From Streptomyces sp. NBC_01551 (lineage in GTDB: Bacteria > Actinomycetota > Actinomycetes > Streptomycetales > Streptomycetaceae), in assembly GCF_026339935.1 (NCBI RefSeq), contig NZ_JAPEPX010000001.1, positions 4,459,501-4,523,500 of the forward strand: a stretch of 64,000 nt of DNA. Reading direction: 5' to 3'. Below the pieces are notes generated by a model. It was given only the letters and a program-made list of their open reading frames with translations. It did no database searches and had not been told where the DNA came from. Below are positions 16,656-25,159 of the stretch, one piece after another. Within the stretch, counting starts at the first letter, position 1. Every line of letters begins with the position of its first letter. Both the position numbers and the translations under genes were made by a program.

Positions 16656-16890
16656 GCCCTGACCCCGCCCCGGAGCCCTGGCCCCACCCGGCCTGACCCG
16701 CGTCGGGGTCCTGGCCCCACCCGGCCTGACCCGCGTCGGGGTCCGGGCCCCGCCCCGGTCTGACCTGCGTCGGGGTCCGGGCCCCGCCCCGGTCTGACCT
16801 GCGTCGGGGTCCGGGCCCCGCCCAGGTCTGTCCCGTTCCGGGGTCCGGGCTCCGTCCGGCCTGTCCCGCCGCCCCGGGGGCCCCGCCCGG
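16656..16890 (+). repeat. 33-34 bp GC-rich degenerate tandem repeat
   Basis: Units begin about 16690, 16723, 16756, 16790 and 16824, with weaker flanking copies. The core of each is TGCGTCGGGGTCCGGGCCCC or a near variant. Units 3 and 4 are identical over 34 bp. It lies 3' of the LysR gene. Confidence 0.8.
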
Positions 16891-16991
16891 GGCAGCGCTT
16901 GCCCCCCAGGGGCTCGGAGTCGCTCCGCTGTGCCGCCCCCGCCTCGCCCCCGGCCTCGCCGGGTCCGCCTCGCTCGGCTGCGCCGGACCAT

Positions 16992-17101
16992 CCAGCCTCG
17001 CCGGCGTTTGAGGCGCGGGTCCGGGCGGAGCCCCAGGGAACCCGGCTGCGCCGGGCACCGGGCTCCGCCCGGACCCGCGCCTCAAACGCCGGCGGGGCTG
17101 G
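16992..17101. repeat. long inverted repeat, dispersed Streptomyces-type element
   Basis: Arms of 42 bp (16992-17033 and 17060-17101) pair with one mismatch around a 26-base centre. The arm contains CGCCTCAAACGCCGGCGGGG, and its right arm recurs with 39 of 41 matches at 35414-35454. Such GCCGGCG-rich hairpins occur between genes in many Streptomyces genomes; they could act as terminators or RNA-stabilising hairpins. Confidence 0.8.
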
Positions 17102-17156
17102 GATTGGCCCAGGCGGGGCCGGGAATGGCGGAGGGGCGCCCGGGACGGGGACGCGC

Positions 17157-17208
17157 TTGACTTCCCGTAGCCGCGATATATCGTGTCTTTCAGAAGACGC
17201 GATATGTT
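17157..17208 (+). promoter_or_regulatory. promoter and PadR-like operator of DUF4097-padR operon
   Basis: TTGACT at 17157-17162 is a good -35, with TATCGT at 17179-17184 (16-bp spacing) as -10. The -10 lies inside the palindrome CGATATATCG (17174-17183), and a related CGCGATATG follows near 17198. AT-rich palindromes of this kind are PadR-type sites, so repression by the downstream PadR gene is likely. Confidence 0.6.
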
Positions 17209-17255
17209 GCGAGCGTCGAGGCGTTGTCCGTGCACGTCCGAGGAGGATCCGCACC

Positions 17256-18212
17256 ATGGAAGAGCAGACTTCGACCTGGTCCGTCGGCGAACCGCGGCGG
17301 CTCGCCTTCGACGGGGCGGTGGCCGAGCTCCGGGTCCGGCTGGTCGGCGGGACCGTGAACGTGGTCGCCTCCGACGAAGGACCCGCGCGACTGGAGGTCG
17401 CCGAGGTGGACGGTCCCCCGCTGCACGTCGTGCAGGAGGCCGGGGTCCTCACCGTTTCCTACGAGGACCTGCCCTGGAACGGCTCCCAGGGCTTCAAGGA
17501 GTGGGTCCAGAGCAAGCCCTGGAAGGCCTGGTCCGGCAAGGCGGCCGGCGGCCGCAAGGCCTGGGAGCGCAGCGCCACCGTCACGCTCACCGTCCCCGCC
17601 GCCACCCGCGTCCAGGTGGCCACCGTCAGCGCCACCGCCTTCGTCTCCGGCATCCGCGGCGGCACCGACGTCAACGGCGTCTCCGGCGACGCCACCCTCG
17701 TCGGCCTCTCCGGCAAGGTCAAGGCGCACACCGTGTCCGGCGGCGTCGAGGCCCAGTCCGTCACCGGCGAGCTCGCCTTCCACTCCGTATCCGGCGGCCT
17801 GACCGTGGTCGACGGCGCGGCCGGCAGCGTACGGGCCGACTCGGTCAGCGGTGACATGCTCATCGACCTGGCCCTCGACCCCGCCGAGCCGACCCCGGTG
17901 GACATCTCGCTCAACTCCGTCTCCGGCCAGGTCGCGATCCGCCTGCCGCACCCCGCCGACGCCCGGGTGGAGGCAAACACCGCCACCGGCGGGGTCTCCA
18001 ACGCCTTCGAGGACCTCCGGGTCTCCGGCCAGATCGGCGCCAAGCGGATCACCGGCACCCTGGGCGCCGGCACCGGCACCCTCCGGGCCACCACCGTCTC
18101 CGGTGCCATCGCCCTGCTGCGCCGGCCGGCCTCCGACGCCCCGGCCTCCGACGCGCCCGCCGCCGACACCCCGGCCGCCGCCCCCCTCACGCTCGACAAG
18201 AAGGTGCTCTGA
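17256..18212 (+). CDS. DUF4097 beta-strand repeat protein
   Basis: 318-aa protein built largely of short beta-strand repeats (pattern VSGGVEAQSVTGELAFHSVSG), the DUF4097 fold, a right-handed beta-helix-like solenoid. There is no signal peptide or membrane span, so it is probably cytoplasmic. Such proteins often sit beside PadR regulators or membrane stress systems and may act as adaptors; no enzymatic residues are seen. AGGAGG lies 8 bases before the ATG. The stop is one base from the padR start, so the two are co-transcribed from the regulated promoter upstream. The C-terminus has a low-complexity Ala/Pro/Asp tail. Confidence 0.87.
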   Translation: MEEQTSTWSVGEPRRLAFDGAVAELRVRLVGGTVNVVASDEGPARLEVAEVDGPPLHVVQEAGVLTVSYEDLPWNGSQGFKEWVQSKPWKAWSGKAAGGRKAWERSATVTLTVPAATRVQVATVSATAFVSGIRGGTDVNGVSGDATLVGLSGKVKAHTVSGGVEAQSVTGELAFHSVSGGLTVVDGAAGSVRADSVSGDMLIDLALDPAEPTPVDISLNSVSGQVAIRLPHPADARVEANTATGGVSNAFEDLRVSGQIGAKRITGTLGAGTGTLRATTVSGAIALLRRPASDAPASDAPAADTPAAAPLTLDKKVL

Positions 18213-18213
18213 C

Positions 18214-19197
18214 ATGCCGCCCGTCTTCGCCCACGGACGCCTCCGCCTCTACCTCCTCAAGCTGCTGGACGAGGCCCCGCGCCACGGGTACGAGGTGATC
18301 CGCCTGCTGGAGGAGCGCTTCCAGGGCCTGTACGCGCCCTCCGCGGGCACCGTGTACCCCCGGCTCGCCAAGCTGGAGGCCGAGGGCCTGGTCACGTACG
18401 CCACCGAGGGCGGGCGCAAGGTGTACTCCATCACCGAGGCGGGCCGCGCCGAACTGGCCGACCGGGGCGGTGAGCTCGCCGACCTGGAGCTGGAGATCCG
18501 CGAGTCGGTGTCCGAGCTGGCCGCCGAGATCCGCGCCGACGTCAAGGGCGCGGCGGGCGATCTGCGGCGCGAGATGCGGGCCGCCGCCTCCGCGACCGCG
18601 ACGGGCCCCGTCGAGGACGCGGCCTGGACGGCGGCCAAGGAGGAGCTGCGCAAGGCGAAGCAGGAGTGGAAGGAGCAGGCGCGGCGGGCGAAGGACGAGA
18701 GCCGCCGGGCCCGTGAAGAGGCCCAGCAGGCCCGCCGTCAGGCCAAGGAGGCGCAGGAGCGGGCCCGCGAGGAGGTCCAGCGGATCGCGGCCCAGTTCCA
18801 GGAGCAGTTCGCGAAGTCGGGCGGCGTCCTGGGCAGCCTGGCCGGCGCCTGGCTCGGCGGCGGAGCCAACACCAACGCCCATGCCGGAACCTCCGCGCCC
18901 GGAACCTCCGCGCCCGGAACCTCCGCGCCCGGAACCTCCGCGCCCGGAACCTCCGCCCCCGGAACCTCCGCCCCCGGCGCCTCCGCCCCCGCGGCCCCCG
19001 GCGCCGACTGGGCCGAGGACCTGGCACCCACCGCCGACCCGGCCCGGGACCTGGACCGCCTGCTGGACCGGTTCCGCGACGACATCCGCGACGCGGCCCG
19101 CGACCACGGCGTCAGCCCGGCCCAGCTGGCCGAGGCCCGCGCCCACCTGGCCGCGGCGGCCGCCCGCATCGAGGCGGGGCTGCGCCACGGCGCGTAA
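18214..19197 (+). CDS. PadR-family regulator with long coiled-coil tail
   Basis: 327-aa protein. Residues 1-85 are a PadR winged helix (LRLYLLKLLDEAPRHGYEVI and GTVYPRLAKLEAEGLV). Residues about 90-200 are highly charged helix (EWKEQARRAKDESRRAREEA), a likely coiled coil far longer than the usual PadR dimerisation helix. Then follow seven GTSAP-type repeats and a C-terminal helical segment with DLDRLLDRFRDDIRDAARDHG. It presumably represses its own operon through the CGATATATCG element upstream and binds an unknown signal. The ATG lies one base after the upstream stop. Confidence 0.88.
   Translation: MPPVFAHGRLRLYLLKLLDEAPRHGYEVIRLLEERFQGLYAPSAGTVYPRLAKLEAEGLVTYATEGGRKVYSITEAGRAELADRGGELADLELEIRESVSELAAEIRADVKGAAGDLRREMRAAASATATGPVEDAAWTAAKEELRKAKQEWKEQARRAKDESRRAREEAQQARRQAKEAQERAREEVQRIAAQFQEQFAKSGGVLGSLAGAWLGGGANTNAHAGTSAPGTSAPGTSAPGTSAPGTSAPGTSAPGASAPAAPGADWAEDLAPTADPARDLDRLLDRFRDDIRDAARDHGVSPAQLAEARAHLAAAAARIEAGLRHGA
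18886..18990 (+). repeat. 15-bp tandem repeat inside padR
   Basis: Seven 15-bp units (GGAACCTCCGCGCCC, the last three with CCCCC ends or one further change) encode the Gly-Thr-Ser-Ala-Pro linker. Unit length keeps the frame, so copy number can vary without breaking the gene. Confidence 0.85.
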
Positions 19198-19206
19198 CGG
19201 CGCCGT

Positions 19207-19767
19207 TCAGGCGGCCAGGCCCGTCTCGGCCGTGGCGTAGGTGACCCCGTGGTCCGCGAGGACCTCGGAGACCGCGCCCGGCCGGGACAGCAGGGCCAGC
19301 AGCAGGTGCAGGGTCGAGATGTGCCGGTCCTTGCGGCCCAGCGCGATGCGCAGGGACTGCTCCAGGACCTTCTTCGAGCCCTGGGTGAACCGGACGTGCC
19401 CCTGGTCCGCTTCCGGCCGGCCGAGGGCCGAGCGGAGCGAGGAGCCCAGGGTCCGGCGGCGCGGCTCCGGGGCGGACAGGGCGCCCGCGCCGTGGGCCTC
19501 CTCGACGCGGGAGACGATCCCGTCGAGGTCGATGCCGAGGCCCGCGAGGGCCTCCTGGTCGGCCCGCGACATCCCGCCCCGGCGGCGGGACGCCGCGAGG
19601 TCCGCGGACACCGCCGCCCGGTCCACGCCGAGCGGGTCCAAGGCGCCGAGGGCCAGCAGGGAGAGCAGCAGGTGCTCCTCGGCGACCGTGGCGGCCCCGG
19701 CCCGGCGGGCCTCGTCCACCGCCCCCGTCACCGTGTCGCGGGCGTCCCGGGTGAAGCGTTCGAACAT
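19207..19767 (-). CDS. Clp N-terminal domain protein without ATPase
   Basis: 186-aa protein made only of the Clp repeat (Clp_N) domain, the substrate or adaptor-binding part of ClpA/ClpC. Two copies of the motif can be seen: FTRDARDTVTGAVDEARRAGAATVAEEHLLLSLLALG and FTQGSKKVLEQSLRIALGRKDRHISTLHLLLALLS. There is no AAA+ module. It may modulate a Clp protease by competing for adaptors or substrates. GGGAGG precedes the ATG, which overlaps the stop of the upstream HTH gene by one base (TGATG), so the two are translationally coupled. Confidence 0.88.
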   Translation of the reverse strand: MFERFTRDARDTVTGAVDEARRAGAATVAEEHLLLSLLALGALDPLGVDRAAVSADLAASRRRGGMSRADQEALAGLGIDLDGIVSRVEEAHGAGALSAPEPRRRTLGSSLRSALGRPEADQGHVRFTQGSKKVLEQSLRIALGRKDRHISTLHLLLALLSRPGAVSEVLADHGVTYATAETGLAA

Positions 19768-19976
19768 CAGAGCCTCCCGTACTTCTTGTGTACGGCCTGC
19801 CGGCTGACGCCCAGCTCGGCCGCGATCTCCTGCCAGGACCAGCCCTGCGCGCGGGCGCTGCGCACCTGTACGGCCTCCAGCTGCTCCAGCAGCCTGCGGA
19901 GGGCGGTCACGGCGCGCAGGCCCACGCGGGGGTCCTGGTCTCCGGCCCGTTCGGCGAGGTCGGTGGCTTCCGTCAT
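19767..19976 (-). CDS. small helix-turn-helix protein paired with Clp-N gene
   Basis: 69-aa putative DNA-binding protein: an acidic helix, then WSWQEIAAELGVSRQAVHKKYGRL, a clear helix-turn-helix at the extreme C-terminus. The start at MTEATDL is chosen because it falls just before the double palindrome; the short leader suggests leaderless or near-leaderless transcription. It is translationally coupled to the Clp-N gene. Two identical-arm operators directly upstream suggest that it represses its own operon. Confidence 0.82.
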   Translation of the reverse strand: MTEATDLAERAGDQDPRVGLRAVTALRRLLEQLEAVQVRSARAQGWSWQEIAAELGVSRQAVHKKYGRL

Positions 19977-19979
19977 GCA

Positions 19980-20024
19980 TGTCAATCTAGGTTGACAAGG
20001 GAGGGGTGTCAACCCTGATTGACA
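19980..20024. promoter_or_regulatory. paired operators TGTCAA-N6-TTGACA
   Basis: Two sites with perfect arms: 19980-19997 and 20007-20024, both TGTCAA-N6-TTGACA, centres 27 bp apart, directly upstream of the HTH/Clp-N operon. The arms also form TTGACA -35-like hexamers, so a bound protein would block the promoter. Confidence 0.75.
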
Positions 20025-20048
20025 AACGGGTGGCCGGCCGGCGGATCG

Positions 20049-21011
20049 TCAGACCGTGAGGACGATCTTGCCGAAGAGGTCTCCCGACTCCAGCTTCTCG
20101 AAGCCCTCGCGGGCCCGGTCCAGCGGCAGTACCTCGTCGATGACCGGCCGGACGCCGGTCGCCGCGCAGAAGGACAGCAGGTCCTCCAGCTCGTCCTTGG
20201 TGCCCATGGTCGAGCCGACCACCTTCAGCTCCAGGAAGAAGATCCGGGTCAGTTCGGCGTGGGCCGGCCGGTCCCCGCTCGTGGCGCCGGAGATGACCAG
20301 CGTCCCGCCCGGCCGCAGCGACTTCACCGAGTGCGACCAGGTGGCCGCGCCGACCGTCTCGATCACCGCGTCCACCCGGTGCGGGAGCCGTGCGCCCGGC
20401 TCGTAGGCCTCCAGCGCGCCCAGCTCCACCGCCCGCTTGCGCTTGGCCTCGTCCCGGCTGGTGGCGAAGACCCGCAGGCCCGCCGCCTTGCCGAGGGCGA
20501 TCGCGGCGGTGGCGACCCCGCCGCCCGCGCCCTGGACCAGGACGGAGTCGCCGGGACGCACGCCCGCGTTCGTGAACAGCATCCGGTACGCCGTCAGCCA
20601 GGCCGTCGGAAGGCAGGCGGCCTCCTCGAAGGACAGCTCGGCCGGCTTGGGCAGCACGTTCCAGGCGGGGACGGTCACCTGCTCGGCGAAGGTCCCCTGG
20701 TAGCGCTCGGTCAGGATCGAGCGCGGCTCGTCCGGGCCGACCCCGTGGCCGCTCTGGCCGATCACGGAGTGCAGGACGACTTCGTTGCCGTCCTGGTCGA
20801 TCCCGGCGGCGTCGCAGCCGAGGATCATCGGGAGTTTGTCCTCGCCGAGGCCCACCCCGCGCAGCGACCACAGGTCGTGGTGGTTGAGGGAGGCGGCCTT
20901 GACGTTCACGGTCACCCAGCCGGGGCGGGCCTCGGGGGCCGGGCGCTCGCCCAGCTCAAGGCCGCTCAGCGGCTGGTCACGGTCGATTCGGGCGGCATAG
21001 GCAGCGAACAT
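20049..21011 (-). CDS. zinc-binding-type alcohol dehydrogenase / quinone oxidoreductase
   Basis: 320-aa NAD(P)H-dependent medium-chain dehydrogenase. The N-terminal GroES-like domain shows ASLNHHDLWSLRG and LGCDAAGI; the Rossmann turn is VLVQGAGGGVATAAIALGKAAG. The usual structural-zinc cysteine cluster is absent, which is the pattern of zinc-free quinone oxidoreductases; it is a member of the same superfamily. It stands alone, divergent from the region upstream of malic enzyme's terminator. The substrate cannot be inferred. Confidence 0.9.
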   Translation of the reverse strand: MFAAYAARIDRDQPLSGLELGERPAPEARPGWVTVNVKAASLNHHDLWSLRGVGLGEDKLPMILGCDAAGIDQDGNEVVLHSVIGQSGHGVGPDEPRSILTERYQGTFAEQVTVPAWNVLPKPAELSFEEAACLPTAWLTAYRMLFTNAGVRPGDSVLVQGAGGGVATAAIALGKAAGLRVFATSRDEAKRKRAVELGALEAYEPGARLPHRVDAVIETVGAATWSHSVKSLRPGGTLVISGATSGDRPAHAELTRIFFLELKVVGSTMGTKDELEDLLSFCAATGVRPVIDEVLPLDRAREGFEKLESGDLFGKIVLTV

Positions 21012-21491
21012 GCCGCCAGACGCTACCGCCCGGTAGGGGCGGCCACCAGGCCCGGCCGGACGAAGGGCGCCGGTTCGGTGAAATCCGTGGGAACCGGGTG
21101 GGCGCGAACCTGCGTCCCGAATGATGGGTGGGAGTACGGAGCGGAATTGTGAGACACCCCGTCAACTGCGGCCCTCACGTGCGGTCTTGTCCTATCGAGA
21201 GGTAGAACCGGAACGTCACGCACCGGCCTCGGGGCGGGGTAATATTCAGGCCATGCGGCATGCCGTTGGTCATGAGCCTGTCATTCCGGTTTCCGCATTC
21301 CCCACAGCGGGCGACCCCTCCCGGTTCGGGGGCCAGGAGGGTGCGTTTCGCCGCGTCCCCAGGGCGTCCGTACGGAATGTGCGTACGGGCATCCGGGTGC
21401 CGCGCCACGTGAAAGGGCCCGGCCGGAGTGATCCGGCCGGGCCCTTTCACATGCATCCGGGTGGTGGTCCCGGTGGCGATCCCGGTGGCGG
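21012..21491. other. 480-bp gene-free region between oxidoreductase and malic enzyme
   Basis: Contains the oxidoreductase promoter side and, at 21409-21450, the terminator of the malic enzyme gene. Frames crossing it are poor in coding character and were not called. Otherwise nothing recognisable. Confidence 0.6.
21409..21450 (-). terminator. malic enzyme terminator
   Basis: Perfect 19-bp stem (GTGAAAGGGCCCGGCCGGA and complement) with the loop GTGA, 42 bp past the malic enzyme stop. Confidence 0.85.
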
Positions 21492-22694
21492 TCAGGCCAG
21501 CCGGGCCACGCCGTCGGCCTTCGCGGCCGCGGCGACGGCCGCCGTGACGGCCGCCGCGACGCGCTCGTCGAACGGCGACGGGATCACGTAGTCGGCGGCG
21601 AGCTCGTCACCCACGACGCCGGCGATGGCGTCGGCGGCGGCGATCTTCATGCCCTCGGTGATCCGGCTCGCACGGACCTTCAGGGCGCCCGCGAAGATGC
21701 CCGGGAACGCCAGCACGTTGTTGATCTGGTTCGGGAAGTCCGAGCGGCCCGTGGCCACGACCGCCGCGTACTTGTGCGCGACGTCCGGGTGGACCTCCGG
21801 GTTCGGGTTGGCCATGGCGAAGACGAACGCGTCCTTCGCCATCGAGGCCACCGCCTCCTCCGCGACCGTGCCGCCGGAGACGCCGATGAACACGTCGGCG
21901 CCCGCGAGGGCGGACTCCAGCGAGCCGGTGAGGCCGCTCTTGTTCGTCAGGCCCGCGATCTCCGCCTTGACGTCCGTCAGGTCGGAGCGGTCCGCGGAGA
22001 CGACGCCCTTGCGGTCGGTGACGCAGACGTCGCCGATGCCCGCGTCCACCAGGATCTTGGCGATGGCGATGCCCGCCGCGCCCGCACCCGAGATCACGGC
22101 GCGCAGGTCGCCGAGGGTGCGACCGGTCAGCTTCGCCGCGTTGCGCATGGCGGCCAGCGTCACGATGGCGGTGCCGTGCTGGTCGTCGTGGAAGATCGGG
22201 ATGTCCAGGGCTTCCTGGAGACGGCGCTCGATCTCGAAGCAGCGCGGAGCGGAGATGTCCTCCAGGTTCACGCCGCCGAACGACGGGGCGAGACGGATGA
22301 CCGTCTCGATGATCTCGTCGGTGTCCTTGGTCGCGAGCGCGATCGGAACCGCGTCGACCCCACCGAACTGCTTGAACAGAATGGCCTTGCCCTCCATCAC
22401 GGGGAGGGAGGCCTCGGGCCCGATGTCACCGAGTCCGAGTACGGCCGTACCGTCGGTGACGACGGCGACGACGTTGGACTTCCAGGTGTACTCGTTGACG
22501 AGCTCCGGGTTCTCCGCGATGGCGCTGCAGACCTTGGCCACGCCCGGCGTGTAAGCGAGGGACAGGTCGTCCCTGTCGTTGACCGGCACGGTGGCCTGCA
22601 CGGCCATCTTGCCGCCCCGGTGCAGCGCGAACACCGCATCGGGGTTGTTGTCCGTCCCGCTGTCGCTGCGAGGATTGACGATCTCCGCTGCCAC
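21492..22694 (-). CDS. NADP-type malic enzyme
   Basis: 400-aa cytosolic enzyme decarboxylating L-malate to pyruvate with reduction of NAD(P)+, supplying NADPH and pyruvate. Conserved parts are SLAYTPGVAKVCSAI with the catalytic Tyr, MEGKAILFKQFGGVDAVPI with the catalytic Lys, the metal site EDISAPRCFEIERRL and FHDDQHGTAIV, and the nucleotide-binding ISGAGAAGIAIAKIL. The compact bacterial length lacks the phosphotransacetylase tail found in the long form. Cofactor choice cannot be fixed by eye. It is divergent from the ABC importer across 521 bp. Confidence 0.95.
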   Translation of the reverse strand: MAAEIVNPRSDSGTDNNPDAVFALHRGGKMAVQATVPVNDRDDLSLAYTPGVAKVCSAIAENPELVNEYTWKSNVVAVVTDGTAVLGLGDIGPEASLPVMEGKAILFKQFGGVDAVPIALATKDTDEIIETVIRLAPSFGGVNLEDISAPRCFEIERRLQEALDIPIFHDDQHGTAIVTLAAMRNAAKLTGRTLGDLRAVISGAGAAGIAIAKILVDAGIGDVCVTDRKGVVSADRSDLTDVKAEIAGLTNKSGLTGSLESALAGADVFIGVSGGTVAEEAVASMAKDAFVFAMANPNPEVHPDVAHKYAAVVATGRSDFPNQINNVLAFPGIFAGALKVRASRITEGMKIAAADAIAGVVGDELAADYVIPSPFDERVAAAVTAAVAAAAKADGVARLA

Positions 22695-23215
22695 TTTCTT
22701 GGCCCCTTAAGTTTTGAATCGTTGAGGGTGACCACTCCTGGTTAAGGGGTGGGCGGGCACCGCGTCCGTACTCCGCATCGACGGTTGGCCCGTCTCCGCG
22801 AAGGGGAGGTTCGTACGCGCGGGCGCGCCGCACGCGCGCCCTGAGCCCCTGATGAGGGGTGTAAGGATCCGTTTTACCGGAAGAACGCTCGCCCAGACGA
22901 GTCGATTCCTGCTCGACCATAAGCCTGTTGTCACGGTTTTGGCGAAAAGTCCAAACCTTCGTGTCCAGCAGTCGAGACGCGCAGCAAAAACTGCGGTGAA
23001 AGTGCCTGGTCACAGCGCATAGTTCGGCCAGAAGGGCCCTCGCCCGCAGGGCTGATGGGTCGCCTGGGATGTCCGTTATCCGATTTTGACCTGACGAGCT
23101 GCCTGAATGCGTCAGTCCGAATGGCAAGATGCCGTAACCACACAAGGTCGCGACACTCGATGGTGCGTGCCACGACCGTTTTCGGATGCTTTCCACCTGT
23201 CGGAGGAACCAGCCC
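22695..23215. promoter_or_regulatory. 521-bp divergent promoter region
   Basis: No gene is supported. It must carry the promoters of malic enzyme (left) and the amino-acid importer (right). TTGACC at 23086-23091 could be a -35 for the importer, but no convincing -10 follows at 17 bp. The imperfect repeat TGTAAGGATCCGTTTTACCG near 22860 has GTAA/TTAC arms. Neither is firm. Confidence 0.45.
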
Positions 23216-24172
23216 ATGACCGCAAGCACCACCCGTCGTACGACCGCCGCCCGGTCCCGCATCGCCGCGGCTGGCGCGATCGCGGTCGCGGGAGCCCTCA
23301 TCCTCACCGGCTGTGGTGACCAGACGGAGAGCGCCGGGAAGACCGAGCCCTCCTCCGCGGCGAAGAAGAGCGACGCCCCGCTCTTCTCGGCCCTTCCGAA
23401 GAAGATCCAGGACGCGGGTGTCATCAAGGTCGGCACGGACTCCGCCTACGCCCCGATGGAGTTCGTCGAGGGCGGCAAGATCGTCGGCGTCGACCCCGAC
23501 ATCGCCGAGGCGCTCGGCAAGCAGCTCGGCGTGAAGTTCGAGTTCACCGCGGGCACCTTCGACGGCCTGATCACCTCGATCTACTCCGGCCGCCAGGACG
23601 CGATCATGTCGTCGATCACCGACAACAAGAAGCGCCAGGAGGGTCTGGACGACAAGGGCGAGAAGATCGGCAAGGGCGTCGACTTCGTCGACTACTTCTC
23701 CTCCGGCCTCTCGCTCCTCGTCAAGAAGGGCAACCCCGAGGGCATCAAGTCGATGGACGACCTCTGCGGCAAGACCGTGGCCGTCCAGCGCGGCACGATC
23801 TACGAGGACACCTTCAAGGCCCAGGCCGAGAAGTGCGGCGACAAGAAGCTCACCATCCAGGCCTTCGACACCGACGCCGAGGCGCAGACCCGCGTCAAGG
23901 CCGGCGGCGCCGTCGCCGACCTGAACGACTACCCGGTCGCCGCGTACACCGTGAAGACCTCCGGCGGCGGCAACGACTTCGAGGTCGCCGGCCAGCAGAG
24001 CGACGTCGGCCTCTTCGGCATCGGAGTGAGCAAGGAGAACACCCAGCTCCGCGACGCCCTCAAGCAGGCCCTCGACGCCACCATCAAGGACGGCTCCTAC
24101 GCCAAGGTCCTGGAGAAGTGGAACGTGCAGGACAGCGCCGTCAAGTCCGCGACGATCAACGCCGGTCAGTAA
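23216..24172 (+). CDS. amino-acid ABC transporter substrate-binding lipoprotein
   Basis: 318-aa periplasmic-type binding protein of solute-binding family 3 (glutamate, glutamine or other polar amino acids). The signal peptide ends in the lipobox LILTGC, so the mature protein is lipid-anchored. Family marks include IKVGTDSAYAPMEFVEGGKIVGVDPDIAEALG, FTAGTFDGLITSIYSGRQDAIMSS and the end of the fold TIKDGSYAKVLEKW. GGAGG lies before the ATG at 23216; an in-frame start upstream would shift the signal peptide. It is followed 36 bp downstream by the permease. Confidence 0.94.
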   Translation: MTASTTRRTTAARSRIAAAGAIAVAGALILTGCGDQTESAGKTEPSSAAKKSDAPLFSALPKKIQDAGVIKVGTDSAYAPMEFVEGGKIVGVDPDIAEALGKQLGVKFEFTAGTFDGLITSIYSGRQDAIMSSITDNKKRQEGLDDKGEKIGKGVDFVDYFSSGLSLLVKKGNPEGIKSMDDLCGKTVAVQRGTIYEDTFKAQAEKCGDKKLTIQAFDTDAEAQTRVKAGGAVADLNDYPVAAYTVKTSGGGNDFEVAGQQSDVGLFGIGVSKENTQLRDALKQALDATIKDGSYAKVLEKWNVQDSAVKSATINAGQ

Positions 24173-24208
24173 GTCCCGCGCTCCACGCTCCACTGAAGGG
24201 CAGTCATT

Positions 24209-25159
24209 GTGACTGACAAGATCGAAAAGGGTCCGGCCGACACCCCGCCGGCCGGATCCGGCGCCTCGGGAACCCCGTACGAGGCCATCAAGGCAATCCC
24301 GGTGCGGCACTACGGCCGCTGGGTCAGCGGCGTGGTCGTCGTCGCGCTGATCGCCTGGCTCGTCTACGCCTTCTCCCAGGGCAACGTCATCTGGGCGACG
24401 GTCGGCGACAAGCTGTTCGACCCGGCGGTCCTCAGCGGCCTCGGCAACACCGTGATCATCAGCGTCTCGTCCATGCTGCTGGGCCTCGTGCTCGGCATCG
24501 TGTTCGCGGTGATGCGCCTGTCCAACAACCCGGTCACGAGCGCCGTCTCCTGGCTCTACATCTGGTTCTTCCGCGGCACCCCGGTGTACGTGCAGCTGCT
24601 GGTGTGGTTCAACCTGTCGCTGATCTTCCAGTACATCAACCTCGGTCCGATCTACAAGAACGAGACCGTCGACGTCATGACCCCGTTCATGGTCGCCCTC
24701 CTGGGCCTCGGCCTGAACGAGGGCGCCTACATGGCGGAGATCGTCCGGGCCGGCATCCAGTCGGTCGACGAGGGCCAGACCGAGGCCGCCCACGCGCTCG
24801 GCATGCCGCAGACGAAGACCATGCGCCGGATCGTGCTGCCGCAGGCGATGCGCGTGATCATCCCGCCGACCGGCAACGAGTTCATCAACATGCTGAAGAC
24901 CTCGTCACTGGTCTCGGCGGTGCAGTACACGGAACTCCTGCGGGCCACGTCGAACATCGGCAACACGGCCGGTGCCATCATGGAGATGCTGTTCGTGGCA
25001 TCCGTCTGGTACCTGGCCCTGACCAGTGTGTTCAGCGTCGGCCAGTACTACCTGGAGCGCCGCTTCGCCCGTGGTTCCACGCGGAACCTGCCGCCGACGC
25101 CCTTCCAGCGTCTGAAGGCCAACCTGAACATGTTCCGCCGTACGGAGGTCGCGCGATGA
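24209..25159 (+). CDS. amino-acid ABC transporter permease
   Basis: 316-aa membrane subunit of the importer. Residues about 40-65 form the first span, and the family module of five spans follows ([27 protein letters not shown] onward). The EAA loop that docks on the ATPase is [26 protein letters not shown]. It is longer than a minimal permease because of an extra N-terminal span and a soluble tail. The GTG start is in line with the gap to the binding protein; GAAGGG lies upstream. Only one permease is present, so it should homodimerise. Confidence 0.93.
   Translation: MTDKIEKGPADTPPAGSGASGTPYEAIKAIPVRHYGRWVSGVVVVALIAWLVYAFSQGNVIWATVGDKLFDPAVLSGLGNTVIISVSSMLLGLVLGIVFAVMRLSNNPVTSAVSWLYIWFFRGTPVYVQLLVWFNLSLIFQYINLGPIYKNETVDVMTPFMVALLGLGLNEGAYMAEIVRAGIQSVDEGQTEAAHALGMPQTKTMRRIVLPQAMRVIIPPTGNEFINMLKTSSLVSAVQYTELLRATSNIGNTAGAIMEMLFVASVWYLALTSVFSVGQYYLERRFARGSTRNLPPTPFQRLKANLNMFRRTEVAR

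Larger units (their letters stand above)
16522..17255. other. 734-bp gene-free region with repeats and a promoter
   Basis: No gene is supported here. It holds, in order, about seven degenerate copies of a 33-34 bp GC-rich unit (16656-16890), a very long inverted repeat (16992-17101) and the regulated promoter of the DUF4097-PadR operon (17157-17208). Open frames over the repeats are products of base composition. Confidence 0.75.

Noticed and set aside
16334..17160. Open frames across the repeats after the LysR gene
   Set aside because: They translate tandem and inverted repeats into Pro/Arg/Ala runs and have no start signals.
21121..21591. Possible small gene in the gap before malic enzyme
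   Set aside because: Runs through the terminator hairpin and into the antisense of malic enzyme; no motif, and codon bias does not support it.
22695..23215. GlnR-type binding sites upstream of the amino-acid importer
   Set aside because: GTAAC- and GTCAC-like fragments occur, but without the paired GAAAC elements at proper spacing.
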